From the NCBI GenBank assembly GCA_934045075.1, contig OW203722.1, positions 6,009,264 to 6,073,263 on the forward strand: a stretch of DNA of 64,000 bases, read 5' to 3'. The stretch is from Yponomeuta sedellus. Lineage: Eukaryota; Arthropoda; Insecta; Lepidoptera; Yponomeutidae. A program made the position numbers and the translations under genes. Positions 56,320 through 64,000 of the stretch are shown in pieces. Every line of letters begins with the position of its first letter. The stretch's first letter is position 1. The notes under the pieces were generated by a model. It was not told the DNA's origin. It did no database searches and saw only the letters and a list, made by a program, of their open reading frames with translations.

Positions 56320-56460
56320 CAAATAGATTTAAAGGTCATTTATTAGAACGCGGAACTGGCGTTCGTGCATTCAGCGACTAATGAATGTTGAAAGAGGTTT
56401 ATCAGCGAGTAGCAGACCAGGTCTCTACCTAGCTCTCCAGGATACAAGATGAGTTAATGT
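56320..56460 (+). pseudogene. LINE C-terminal scrap
   Basis: GGCGTTCGTGCATTCAGCGA, CTAATGAATGTTGAAAGAGG and CTCTCCAGGATACAAGATGA match the end of the 29088-type LINE, with deletions. Confidence 0.4.
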
Positions 56461-56464
56461 TACA

Positions 56465-56615
56465 TTCATTACTCAACCGGAATGTCTGAGGTGTTGCCAT
56501 ACCTCAGCGCTCGAAATTGCCAATTTGCTGTGGTCACTCGTGGTTATTAAGCCCAAACTTCATCTCTGAGAGAAGGCCTCTGCCTTATAATGGGGCGTTT
56601 ATAGGCAACATAAAA
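56465..56615 (+). repeat. LINE-tail-like repeat (type O)
   Basis: GTTATTAAGCCCAAACTTCA, GAGAGAAGGCCTCTGCCTTA and GGGGCGTTTATAGGCAACAT. Confidence 0.45.
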
Positions 56616-56860
56616 AATGCTCCAAAGACCAATCATTTGTTCAATTGTTTAAGCACCTTTAATTTTAGGGGGTCCCACTTAGAGCCTTTCTCTCTTCCTG
56701 AGAGGAAGTCTGTGCTCTGCAGTTGGACTTATTATTACATGATGCATTATTTCATGATATTACTAAACTTTGTTTAGGTATCAGTTCTTAACACCGACCA
56801 GCCAATCTGAAAGGCGACAATATCTGCGCTGAAACTGACTCATAATACAACTGTACTCAC
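56616..56860. other. Downstream intron of the host exon, no element recognised
   Basis: Unique-looking DNA between the type-O repeat and the GTGAGT donor at 56860. No second exon of the gene was found downstream in the window. Confidence 0.35.
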
Positions 56861-56936
56861 CATATTCCGGACACATGAAGCAGAAACCCACGGCTAGGAG
56901 CACGCTCACGTACCCGCCGTGTCTTCTGGTGGCCAT
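56861..56936 (-). CDS. Candidate host exon: start codon and signal-peptide-like N-terminus
   Basis: Minus strand. ATG at 56936 in context GTATCGACCATGG, then 25 codons and one base before a GTGAGT donor (56860-56855), so the next exon is entered in phase 1. The peptide starts MATRRHGGYVSVLLAVGFCF and ends MCPEY: a basic start, then a hydrophobic stretch (residues 9-21), like a signal peptide of a secreted or membrane protein. The exon is GC-rich against AT-rich surroundings and overlaps no repeat family seen here. I cannot name the gene and found no further coding exon. It could be a chance frame, but acceptor, Kozak-like ATG and donor agree. Confidence 0.6.
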
Positions 56937-57075
56937 GGTCGATACTGTTCTACCCCCTGCCTTTTGTACACATCTTCGACACTAAAACCTACGCGGTAGA
57001 GTTCAAAATGCGGCAGCACACCATCGTCCTTGCTCGCGGAACTGGGCAGCGCACATGGTCACGAGTTTCACATAT
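56937..57075 (-). promoter_or_regulatory. 5' UTR part of the candidate host exon with four upstream AUGs
   Basis: Preceded on the minus strand by a pyrimidine-rich acceptor TATTTCTTGTTCCAG (AG at 57077-57076). It contains four upstream ATGs: one followed at once by TGA, and three short frames of 17, 11 and 7 codons, all ending before the main ATG. This could restrain translation of the main frame. If the acceptor is real, an upstream first exon lies at a higher coordinate. Confidence 0.5.
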
Positions 57076-57164
57076 CTGGAACAAGAAATATAGCACGTAA
57101 GTTTCCATGCATAGGAAATTAGCAGTTGAAGGATATATTTTATTTTATGGAATGAAATTTCATT

Positions 57165-57185
57165 GAACGGAACGGAACGGAACGG
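57165..57185. repeat. (GGAAC)n short tract
   Basis: Four GGAAC-type units within ATTGAACGGAACGGAACGG. Confidence 0.7.
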
Positions 57186-57334
57186 ACTGAAATGAAAGTA
57201 TTTTTAAATGTAAATGCAATTTTAAAAATATAAATAATTACAAAAAATAATTAATGTTAAATATGTGTATTGCTACCCACACAAATGAATTTTTTTTTAC
57301 ATATTTTAAACCTTCGCGACTTGTACACATAGAA

Positions 57335-57525
57335 TATTTTCTGGGCTTAATCGCGCAGTAATTTATTACTATTTTACCTCGACGTTTCGACGACGTTACA
57401 GTCATCGTGGTCACGAGAAGACTGATGGCTGGCACCCGTTCGCGTCTTCAGCTGATGAGGTTTCAGACTACCCTCAATCAATTAATTAATTACGATTAAG
57501 CCCCGAAAATATTCTAACTATGAAG
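57335..57525. mobile_element. MITE-like element (family E), long copy
   Basis: Ends AATATTTTCTGGGCTTAATC and the complement GATTAAGCCCCGAAAATATT. Core CCTCGACGTTTCGACGACGT and GTCATCGTGGTCACGAGAAG. The right interior ends abruptly in repeated AATTAATTA. Confidence 0.65.
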
Positions 57526-57777
57526 TCTTTTAGTATTATGTATTTAATTTAACACACGCTTCGACCAGATGTCAGGTTGAACAATATTGCGTACATGTTA
57601 TAGAACTTAGAATCTAGCCTAAAACCCAATTAGAGGCACGCCACAACTCTCCACTGACAGTTACAAAACTAATTGTCATTATATCTGGCTTATAAAGGAA
57701 AATGTGACTCGTTGATGAATTTTTTAGGTTAAATATAAATAAAGTGAACAAAAATAACAGCATTTAAAAAGCATGAC
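57526..57777. other. Unassigned block
   Basis: No feature recognised. Confidence 0.3.
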
Positions 57778-57935
57778 GACCTCTGTCGCGCAGCGGTAGC
57801 ACATATGCCTGCCCTGCGACCCAGCTCTTGGATGTTTACACGGTGTGATGTCGCTGTTTCTGGTACCCACGACACGGGGTATCCTAGTGTGGGGCTAGAA
57901 TCTATGTATGTGTCAGTATGTAAATGTTATGTTAT
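57778..57935 (+). mobile_element. SINE-C, tRNA-headed
   Basis: GACCTCTGTCGCGCAGCGGT head (B box eroded), body CTTGGATGTTTACACGGTGT, GGTATCCTAGTGTGGGGCTA and tail. Confidence 0.6.
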
Positions 57936-58167
57936 AACAAAAATCAAATAAATTTAAATCGTAACATAAAATATCTCTGACAACATACTTTGGTTTTGCT
58001 GAATGATTTGTATGTGGGCAATAAAGTACCTCTTTTAACAGAGGTAAATTTTAAAACTAAGTACCGAAAAGGAAAAGGCCTCCCAATTATACATGTAGTT
58101 ACACACGAGCTTAACGTATACGAAATAATACATGAAGTTCGAATACAAAACGAATACAAAATCGAAC

Positions 58168-58480
58168 ACAAATCTCGATATCAACCCTTGTTTGTCCCCA
58201 CAGCTGGAGCACGGGTCTCACCCTGCATTGCAGAAAGGTTAAGCCAAACTCCACCACGGGGGCGAAGTCCGGTTTGGTGTAGAATTCCCATTGAGAATTG
58301 CCTACGGCCCAAAAGCAGCGACTTTCACTTTCATGATACATTGTACTTTGATATTCGGCACACAGAATGTAAACTCTTTACGTTGAAATAAATTGAATTC
58401 AGTTGAATTGAATTCTAAGACGATGGCGGGCCTTACCGTCAGAAGTTATCAAGCAGCCCATAAAGCCTCTGACACAAATG
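58168..58480 (-). mobile_element. 5S-derived SINE split by a LINE tail
   Basis: 3' end GATATCAACCCTTG at 58178 and body in reverse, interrupted at 58288-58409, resuming GACGATGGCGGGCCTTACCG. The head is missing. Confidence 0.6.
58288..58409 (+). mobile_element. LINE family-F tail nested in a 5S SINE
   Basis: GGCCCAAAAGCAGCGACTTT to TTTACGTTGAAATAAATTG and the (TTGAA)n tail, plus-sense. GAATTC is repeated at 58282-58287 and 58410-58415, a short target-site duplication. Confidence 0.6.
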
Positions 58481-59089
58481 TAGAGCTAGGAAAACTATAT
58501 TAATCGAAAATACCGCTCCGAGACATTTCCACATCTTCATCGTTAAGTGGAAAACTGTCCATTAGTACCAAGTACCGCTGAGGCTTCTTTTAAAACTCTA
58601 CACCGGCCCGCTATATTGAATTAGCCATAACTCCTTTTGTGGCGTGGAATTTATAAGACTTCATAAAGAATTTCTTGTCAACTTTCGTATTATGTTACGT
58701 ATTTCCCCTACGCGTTGCTACGCGAGGAATGCCAGCCAAAAGACGTCAGACTAAACTAATATACTCACTTATTGCTCTACAAACTTTGCATAACAATAAA
58801 GGCGTTTTCTTTCAGTGTCTTTCAACAATGGTATTTTTTGCTTAGAGCTGAAAGTCAATAGGGTAGAGACTGTTGGAAGTCGTCGAGTTAATATTAATAT
58901 TTTATTTTGAGGTTAATATATCATGAGTTAATCTAAAATCAATTATCAATTTAACACAAACTCTTGTCTTAATTATGAACTGTGTCTTTTTAAATTTAAT
59001 ATTGAATGTTGGTTTTTCTAGCGTATAATATAGAATATTCTTATCTTATCTGTCCTATTTAGTCCTATTTTGGGACAGGATAAATGTTT
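58481..59089. other. Unassigned block
   Basis: 59010-59052 looks like a LINE end (GCGTATAATATAGAATATTC and a TTATC tail). Otherwise blank. Confidence 0.35.
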
Positions 59090-59376
59090 GCGTTAGATAA
59101 CTGTTCTTTCGTGGAGCATGTCTTGCTGCCACACTTTTTTTTACTCTTCTTCGCAAACATTTAGTTTGCGTTAGATAACTGTTCTTTCGTGGAGCATGTC
59201 TTGCTGCCACACTTTTTTTTACTCTTCTTCGCAAACATTTAGTTTGCGTTAGATAACTGTTCTTTCGTGGAGCATGTCTTGCTGCCACACTTTTTTTTAC
59301 TCTTCTTCGCAAACATTTAGTTTGCGTTAGATAACTGTTCTTACGTGGAGCATGTCTTGCTGCCACACTTTTTTGA
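59090..59376 (-). repeat. 78-bp tandem repeat in a LINE 3' UTR
   Basis: Three full 78-bp units (59090, 59168, 59246) and a partial fourth (59324-59376). The unit contains GCGTTAGATAACTGTTCTTT and GGAGCATGTCTTGCTGCCAC. Because 78 is 26 codons, the minus strand stays open, giving repeated SVAARHAPRKNSYLTQTK peptides. It lies just after the stop of the LINE frame at 59398, so it is probably untranslated. Confidence 0.85.
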
Positions 59377-59397
59377 CTCTTCTTCTTCGTCCTTTCC

Positions 59398-59544
59398 TCA
59401 TGACTGAGGGACGTGACTAAGGGCAGATTCCGCCACCAGCTCTCGCCATTGGATTCTATTACGCGCCAGATGTATGACTGCTTGTAGGGTCCTTCCCGAA
59501 GTTTTAGTTATTATATCTGACCAATGCGTTGGTGGTCGTCCTCT
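59398..59544 (-). pseudogene. LINE C-terminal remnant (RGRPPTHWSDII)
   Basis: Open minus frame RGRPPTHWSDIITKTSGRTL, QAVIHLARNRIQWRELVAES and ALSHVPQS, stop TGA at 59398-59400. GRPPTxWSD is an RTE-type C-terminal signature. The coding part is truncated at about 59545-59640. Confidence 0.65.
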
Positions 59545-59763
59545 GCTTCGTTTCCCTTAGTTTTTACTCTTAGTTGTATTGAATATGTGGCAGTCCTACT
59601 TCTTAAGACTGTTTTAGCGTGGGGCATGCGGTCTCGCTCGCATAATTAAAATTTTTTTTTGTTGAGTTATATATCTAACCTTCAATCCATATTTATAACA
59701 AATTTTACTTATTTTATTGCAATAATTAAAAATGTAATAAAATAAAGTCTGATTATAGAACGT

Positions 59764-60090
59764 TGTAGACTGAAAGAGTATGTAGCGACTAGAATTGAGA
59801 AAGGAATGTTGCATTGGTTTGGACATGTGGAGAGGATGAAGGAAGAAAGATTGACAACACAAATATATATTGCAAATGTAAGTGGAAGGGCTGGTAAGGG
59901 ACTCTCAGGCGGACACACATCGACCAAATAGGGAATTTATTAGCAAAGGGAAAGGTACCGGGACCGGCGTGCGTGCACGCAACTACTTATGAACGTTGAT
60001 GAAGCGAAGGTGATCTATCAGGATCCTCGCAAGTGGCAGTCCCTGGTGCCTGCCCCTCTGGGTTATACGCGTGAGGTTATGTGTATATAT
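59764..60090 (+). pseudogene. LINE protein C-terminal region with frameshifts
   Basis: First frame CRLKEYVATRIEKGMLHWFG, HVERMKEERLTTQIYIANVS, GRAGKGL, ending TAG at 59929. A second frame then carries RTHIDQIGNLLAKGKVPGPA and CVHATTYER. The end (CAAGTGGCAGTCCCTGGTGC, then GCGTGAGGTTATGTG) has the (TATA)n tail of the 29088 type. It links the RWFGHVERM and EAKxICQDR segments in one LINE. Confidence 0.65.
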
Positions 60091-60277
60091 ATGCAATTAA
60101 AAATGTGAAATTGTGTTAGTGAGACAACTTACTTTGGGTAACAACAGCCTTAAGAACTTAGCATTTTTCGTCTCAATAGATTATAAAATAACTGTTTGAT
60201 TGGTTTTCTAAGTTATAGACATTTTTGAAGTCACCGTAGCAATACCACACGCTACTGAAGGTCAATGTTTACATGCA
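60091..60277. other. Unassigned, SINE body scrap
   Basis: GGTTTTCTAAGTTATAGACA and CACCGTAGCAATACCACACG resemble the SINE-H/I body. Confidence 0.35.
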
Positions 60278-60337
60278 AATAAGGGGGTAAAAGTCTACGA
60301 TGTTCATTGAACATCGTAGACTTTTCACCCCCTTATT
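60278..60337. repeat. Near-perfect 30-bp palindrome
   Basis: Left arm 60278-60306 (AATAAGGGGGTAAAAGTCTA...) and right arm 60308-60337 pair throughout with one bulged base and a 1-base centre. Not part of any repeat seen elsewhere in the window. Confidence 0.8.
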
Positions 60338-60509
60338 CATAATAGTTAGCAACTTAAAGCATTGCTAATTCTCGCTCTGTCTTCTTCTATTGACCTAAGT
60401 CAGAATGAAAAAGAACACTCTTTAGCAGCTGTTTTAAGTTAGGTTTTAATCGTCAATACGAACATTTTTCATATTGACGTATAAAACCATAATCCTAAGG
60501 CCATTTAAT

Positions 60510-60685
60510 TTTTTTTTACGTGCGCATAACTGGGCCACTACTGGGCACGGATCTTTTCTCAAAGATTCTCTCTGAGAGCAGATCTGAGAGTATGGGCTTA
60601 ATTACTACGTGTGCCCACCGAAGATTGGGCATTTCAAGCGCAAACACCTCAGACACTCAGGTTTCCTCACGATGTTCTCCTACAT
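60510..60685 (+). repeat. LINE-tail-like repeat (type O)
   Basis: AACTGGGCCACTACTGGGCA, CTCTGAGAGCAGATCTGAGA, TACGTGTGCCCACCGAAGAT and CACCTCAGACACTCAGGTTT. Confidence 0.45.
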
Positions 60686-60687
60686 AG

Positions 60688-60925
60688 ACGGCCTCGATGG
60701 CGCAGCGGTTTGGCACGCTGACTGTAACACCGAATGCCTCGGGCTCGATCCCCGGCCAGGTCAAACTAGGAAACAAACTTTTCTAGTTTGTCTCGGGTCT
60801 TAGATGTTATCTATGTATTTATTGTATTAAATCTATCGTCGAGTTAGCACCTATAATACAAGTCATTTAGTTGTACTTAGTATAGGGCTAGGGAGATCTG
60901 TGTAATATGTCCAAGAATATTTATA
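60688..60925 (+). mobile_element. SINE-G, tRNA-headed
   Basis: A box TGGCGCAGCGGTTTGG, B box GGCTCGATCCCC, body GTCTCGGGTCTTAGATGTTA to ATGTCCAAGAATATTTATAT. Confidence 0.65.
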
Positions 60926-60954
60926 TAAGCGAGTGATATCTCGCCTAGTATGGT

Positions 60955-60998
60955 TAAGTTAGTAAACCTAATAAATTTTTATTAGGTTTACTAACTTA
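60955..60998. repeat. Perfect 21-bp palindrome
   Basis: 60955-60975 (TAAGTTAGTAAACCTAATAAA) and 60978-60998 around TT; perfect. Confidence 0.8.
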
Positions 60999-61409
60999 TA
61001 ATAGTAATAGTTCACCTAATAAATAATAGCTATTTAGTTATTTAGGCTAAATAGTTATTCAGTCCCTTCTTATACCGGCAGCGCTATAGGAACGCGAAAT
61101 TCTCTCGAAATTCTATTAGAATCTCATAAAGCGGCATGTCGGGGTACACTTGATCACTTAAATACGTCCTTATTGGAAGCGTGTAGCTCATCAATGCATC
61201 GCTAAAGCTAATAACGCTTGTAAATATATTTAGTTTCATATAACAAGATCTTACCAAGATTATTGAAGTTCGCTCTCGTGTTAGTGAAGATAAAAAATAC
61301 TCGAAACGTGAGTGCGTGAAATGACTAATTAATGTGGATGAAGAAAATGACGTTCGTAATCAATCACGCCTCCGAGATATAAGCGTGAGACCTGACTTTG
61401 AAAATAACA
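60999..61409. other. Mostly unassigned block
   Basis: 61020-61068 has further overlapping inverted words (CTATTTAGTTATTTAGGCTA). 61290-61395 is a faint LINE C-terminal scrap (ATGTGGATGAAGAAAATGAC, GAGATATAAGCGTGAGACC). Confidence 0.3.
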
Positions 61410-61668
61410 ATAGTTTTAAAAACCTATTTAGAGGCTAAAAATTCCACCCATGCTGGGATTCGAACCCGCGACCTCTGGCTATCCGTGCCAGCGCTCTATC
61501 CAACTGAGCTAATGGGCGACTCACCGGCATCAGTGAAATTTCGAACCTCTTTACACTATTCTCTGTATTACGTACAGGCAGCGACATCTGGCTTAAGTAA
61601 ATTGCATTACTTACAAATCGCTGCCTGTACGTAATACAGAGAATAGTGTATTATAGAGGTTCGAAATT
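61410..61668. mobile_element. SINE-A foldback at the head end
   Basis: A full minus-sense unit (61412-61615) turns at ACAAATCG into a plus-sense head region (61618-61668). Arms CACTATTCTCTGTATTACGT and ACGTAATACAGAGAATAGTG pair over about 40 bp. Confidence 0.65.
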
Positions 61669-61757
61669 TCAATGTTTAGATATCAATGTTTCAATGTTTA
61701 GGAATCTCTATGTTTAGATACAGATACAGTTAAGAGTTACATGTCATACATCTTATT

Positions 61758-61937
61758 TGAAAACCTATTTAGAGGCTAAAAATTTCACCCATGCCGGGAT
61801 TCGAACCCGCAACCTCTGGCTATCCGTTCCAGAGGTTGCGGGTTCAAATCCCGGCATGGGTGAAATTTTTAGCCTCTAAATAGGTTTTCAAATTTGTCCT
61901 TAGCACGGGTTAGTGCATTAAAAATAAAAATAGTATA
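61758..61937. mobile_element. SINE-A foldback of the 3' half
   Basis: Arms 61756-61819 and 61829-61892 (64 bp, one mismatch in the B box) flank a 9-base loop, followed by one plus-sense tail. ATACATCTTATT (61746-61757) and ATACATTTTATT (61938-61949) look like a slightly decayed target-site duplication. Confidence 0.75.
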
Positions 61938-62790
61938 TACATTTTATTATTATTATATTTAATGTCTTTAATAATAAACAATATCTACAAAATATACATT
62001 ATATAATATTAAAAATATATATGTAAAAAAGTACGTTATTCAATATACTTTTTTCAGTTGCATTTATTCTTATATTTACATGACTATTGGCATGCAAAGA
62101 AATTCTTTGTAGCTGTAAAAGGTATGTTCTAATAGCCACTTTCTTAATTTGATTTTAAATTGATTGTAGGAGGTGCTGTCTTTTTAATAGAGTATGGCAG
62201 TCTATTGTAGAATGCTGGGCCCATTATGTACACGGACCTCTCCGATTTACAGAGTTTGTGATCAGGCGTCGCGAGGAGATGGTAAAACTTGTTGCTGCGG
62301 AGCATCGGGTGGGACGCGTTGTGAGTGAACAGGGCTATGTGATATATCAGCTCGCAGGGGAGTGGCATAATGTCAAGCTACTTGAAGAGATCTCTGCATG
62401 ACTCATCATCGGATATACCCACAATTACCCGGATTGCTCGCTTCTGCATAGAAAAGGCTCTATCGATGTCCGCGGCTCGAGCCCACAGCTCTACACCATA
62501 AGTGATGGAGCTACGAGTATGTATGGTTGAGTGGTAGCATTGTACTACAACATTACGGGCCGCGGTGTCGGCAAAGCGCCGCAGGGCGAAACAGGTTCAG
62601 CTTAGCTTTAAGCAGATCTCGTTTATATGGGTCGCCCACGTTAAGCCACTATCGATGTGAAAACCCAGTAATTTGGTTGTGGTAAAGCTTCGGCACTTCC
62701 ATTCGTTATTTTCCAACACAGTCCCTTTAGCAAGGTGCTTCACGTAGCGTGAAATGTTGCAGACGATAAATATTCGCACCAAGGCGCGTG
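61938..62790 (-). pseudogene. LINE reverse transcriptase C-terminal half with stops
   Basis: Minus frame from about 62782: FTTTKLLGFHIDSGLTWATH, then ELWARAADIDRAFSMQKRAI, HIALFTHNASHPMLRSNKFY and GPAFYNRLPYSIKKTAPPTI. In-frame stops at 62597-62599 (TGA) and 62378-62380 (TAG) break it. The order LGFHIDSGLTW...ELWARAAD matches the LINE at 26016-28130 (LGITIDSKLQW...LLWGRAAD), so the two belong to related families. The 3' end is AT-rich, finishing in (ATT)n near 61945. The FADD motif lies upstream and is lost. Confidence 0.7.
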
Positions 62791-62859
62791 ATCATAGACT
62801 TACATACCTACTCGCACAACTGAGCATGTGAGTACGTGTGACCTGAATAAAAGGACAAC

Positions 62860-63150
62860 GTGTATTGAACACCCCCTCGGACATTATGTTCCATTGTACC
62901 TCGTAGCTTTGTTGTAGATGTCACTTCTGTTGGTCGCTATGTGCCTTTGCTCTTTGTGGCGCTACCTACTTCGCTGGTTTGACGCGGGAGGCCGGTTATT
63001 GGGTATATAAACAGCCGTGGTTGCGACACTCTTCATGCAATGCCTTTTCATTGCAGGTACGGCGCCGGCAAATGCTTGTTGCGGCTTTTTCAAGCGCTGC
63101 TAATAAAAGTGGCGTTGTAGAAGTTATTGTGTGTTTTTAATGGACTTCAA
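62860..63150 (+). promoter_or_regulatory. LTR-like or promoter-like segment
   Basis: GTATATAAACAGCC (TATA box at about 63004-63010) is followed at about 30 bp by CACTCTTCATGCAATGCC, and a CTTCAATAAAAAAAA signal at 63146. A TATA box and polyadenylation signal in one approximately 300-bp GC-richer unit recall a solo LTR, but I cannot define TG...CA ends or a target repeat. Confidence 0.35.
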
Positions 63151-63385
63151 TAAAAAAAATAATTTGACGCGAATGTTCTTAATTTTTTTTCTAAACTCAA
63201 CCAACAACATTTTTTGGGGGCGGCGCTTGCAAATGCTTGTTGCGGATTTTTCAAGCGCTTATTATAAAAATAGCGTTATTAAAGATATGATGTGTTTTTA
63301 ACGGACTTCAACAAAGAATTTTAATTTGATGCGAATGTTTTATTTATTTTTTTCAAAACTCTTCCAGCAAAATTTGGTGGAAGAG
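63058..63385 (+). repeat. Diverged tandem duplication, about 165 bp
   Basis: Two units with GCAAATGCTTGTTGCGG, TTTTTCAAGCGCT, GTGTTTTTAA.GGACTTCAA and GATGCGAATGTT-type strings in the same order (about 63066 and 63229). Substitutions and small indels show it is older than the 142- and 199-bp duplications. Confidence 0.75.
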
Positions 63386-64000
63386 CTCGATCGTGTTAAC
63401 TAAAAATTAAGACTTACTGGATATATAATCTAGTAATTTATTAATATGTAATGCTCTCAAAAGTTTACTCTCGAAAGTTTAACTTTAACTTCGGTAAAAA
63501 TATTGTATTCTTTAGTGTTTTTTGCAGAGAAAATAAATTTAATTGTGACCTTTTCCATAAATTAGATCTAGTGAGGCTACTTACTTGACACATCACTGCT
63601 CAAATTAATCTGGCTTTAATTAAAGACATCATTGTCATCTATATAATCTTTAATATTATACTAGCCCTTTTGGCACAAAGTGTGCTTTACATATTTATTA
63701 GACCTCCTTTCTGGCAAGCTTATTTATTATGTCTTTAGAGAAGTTATTGTAAAAACGTATACAAGGATATATTAACCTCCGTATATTTTGTCCTATAGAG
63801 AATGTATTGACCTTTGCCAGCCTAATTATGTAGGTAACTTTTTTGCAATAAACGTAGGTACATAGGTAACCAACTTTCTTTATTTTTATGGTGGGTGTTA
63901 GGTACCGACAAGACTACCGTAATTGTGCCAAGATAAAAAATAACGCGTATAGAGGATGATAACTCAAAGCCAGCGAATATTATGTTTGTTTTGTTTCCGA
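63386..64000. other. Mostly unassigned block with repeat Q
   Basis: 63626-63715 is the second copy of repeat Q (GACATCATTGTCATCTATAT, AGCCCTTTTGGCACAAAGTG). The remainder is AT-rich with no feature to the end of the window. Confidence 0.4.

Noticed and set aside
59090..59376. CRISPR array
   Set aside because: Units are contiguous 78-bp tandem copies without variable spacers, in a eukaryotic LINE 3' UTR.

Overview
This window reads as repeat-dominated insect nuclear DNA, most likely Lepidoptera. The support is: AT-rich spacers; many short interspersed elements with tRNA-like or 5S-rRNA-like heads (the 5S-like part resembles moth 5S rRNA as I recall it); a mariner (DD34D) transposon; RTE-like and other non-LTR retrotransposon tails; MITE-like inverted-repeat elements; and kilobase tetranucleotide arrays. 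There is no bacterial gene organisation. Species cannot be fixed from the sequence alone.

Host genes are almost absent. The best host signal is one exon on the minus strand at 56861-57075: acceptor, 5' UTR with four short upstream reading frames, a start codon, a 25-codon signal-peptide-like N-terminus, then a GTGAGT donor. A second minus-strand candidate is a non-coding first exon ending in a GTAAGT donor at 34214. Most of the window is probably intron or intergenic DNA.

Layout. 1-7.6 kb: MITE-like hairpins, a 142-bp tandem duplication, 5S-derived SINEs, tRNA SINEs. 7.6-13.4 kb: (CATA)n, several rearranged copies of one tRNA-headed SINE (called SINE-A here), an (ATATT)n array and a broken mariner nested in SINE-A sequence. 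13.4-25.4 kb: mixed SINEs (called SINE-C, -G, -H, -I) and LINE ends. 25.4-28.1 kb: a 5'-truncated LINE with a long intact reverse-transcriptase frame (minus). 28-41 kb: LINE tails, 5S SINEs, a palindrome around (GGTC)n, the putative first exon, a 199-bp tandem duplication and a DNA element with a MADF-like remnant. 41-42.6 kb: (TTGC)n switching to (CTGC)n. 42.6-50 kb: LINE C-termini, an inverted SINE-A dimer inside SINE-C, and a 1.24-kb (GATA)n. 50-56.3 kb: 5S SINEs, a SINE-H whose (GTTA)n tail is 0.92 kb long and sits in a MITE, and five tandem 308-bp SINE-A units. 56.3-64 kb: the host exon, a LINE with a 78-bp repeat in its 3' UTR, short perfect palindromes, foldback SINE-A copies, a LINE remnant and a tandem LTR-like segment.

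The most notable biology is SINE-A. Four insertions (8258-8465, 8609-8907, 46153-46750, 54789-56305) carry clear target-site duplications, and one more (61758-61937) carries a near-perfect one, around foldback, inverted-dimer or pentameric structures. Second is a family of about 18 copies whose head matches the internal promoter region of 5S rRNA. Third is a stem-loop in a LINE 3' UTR whose copies show paired base changes.
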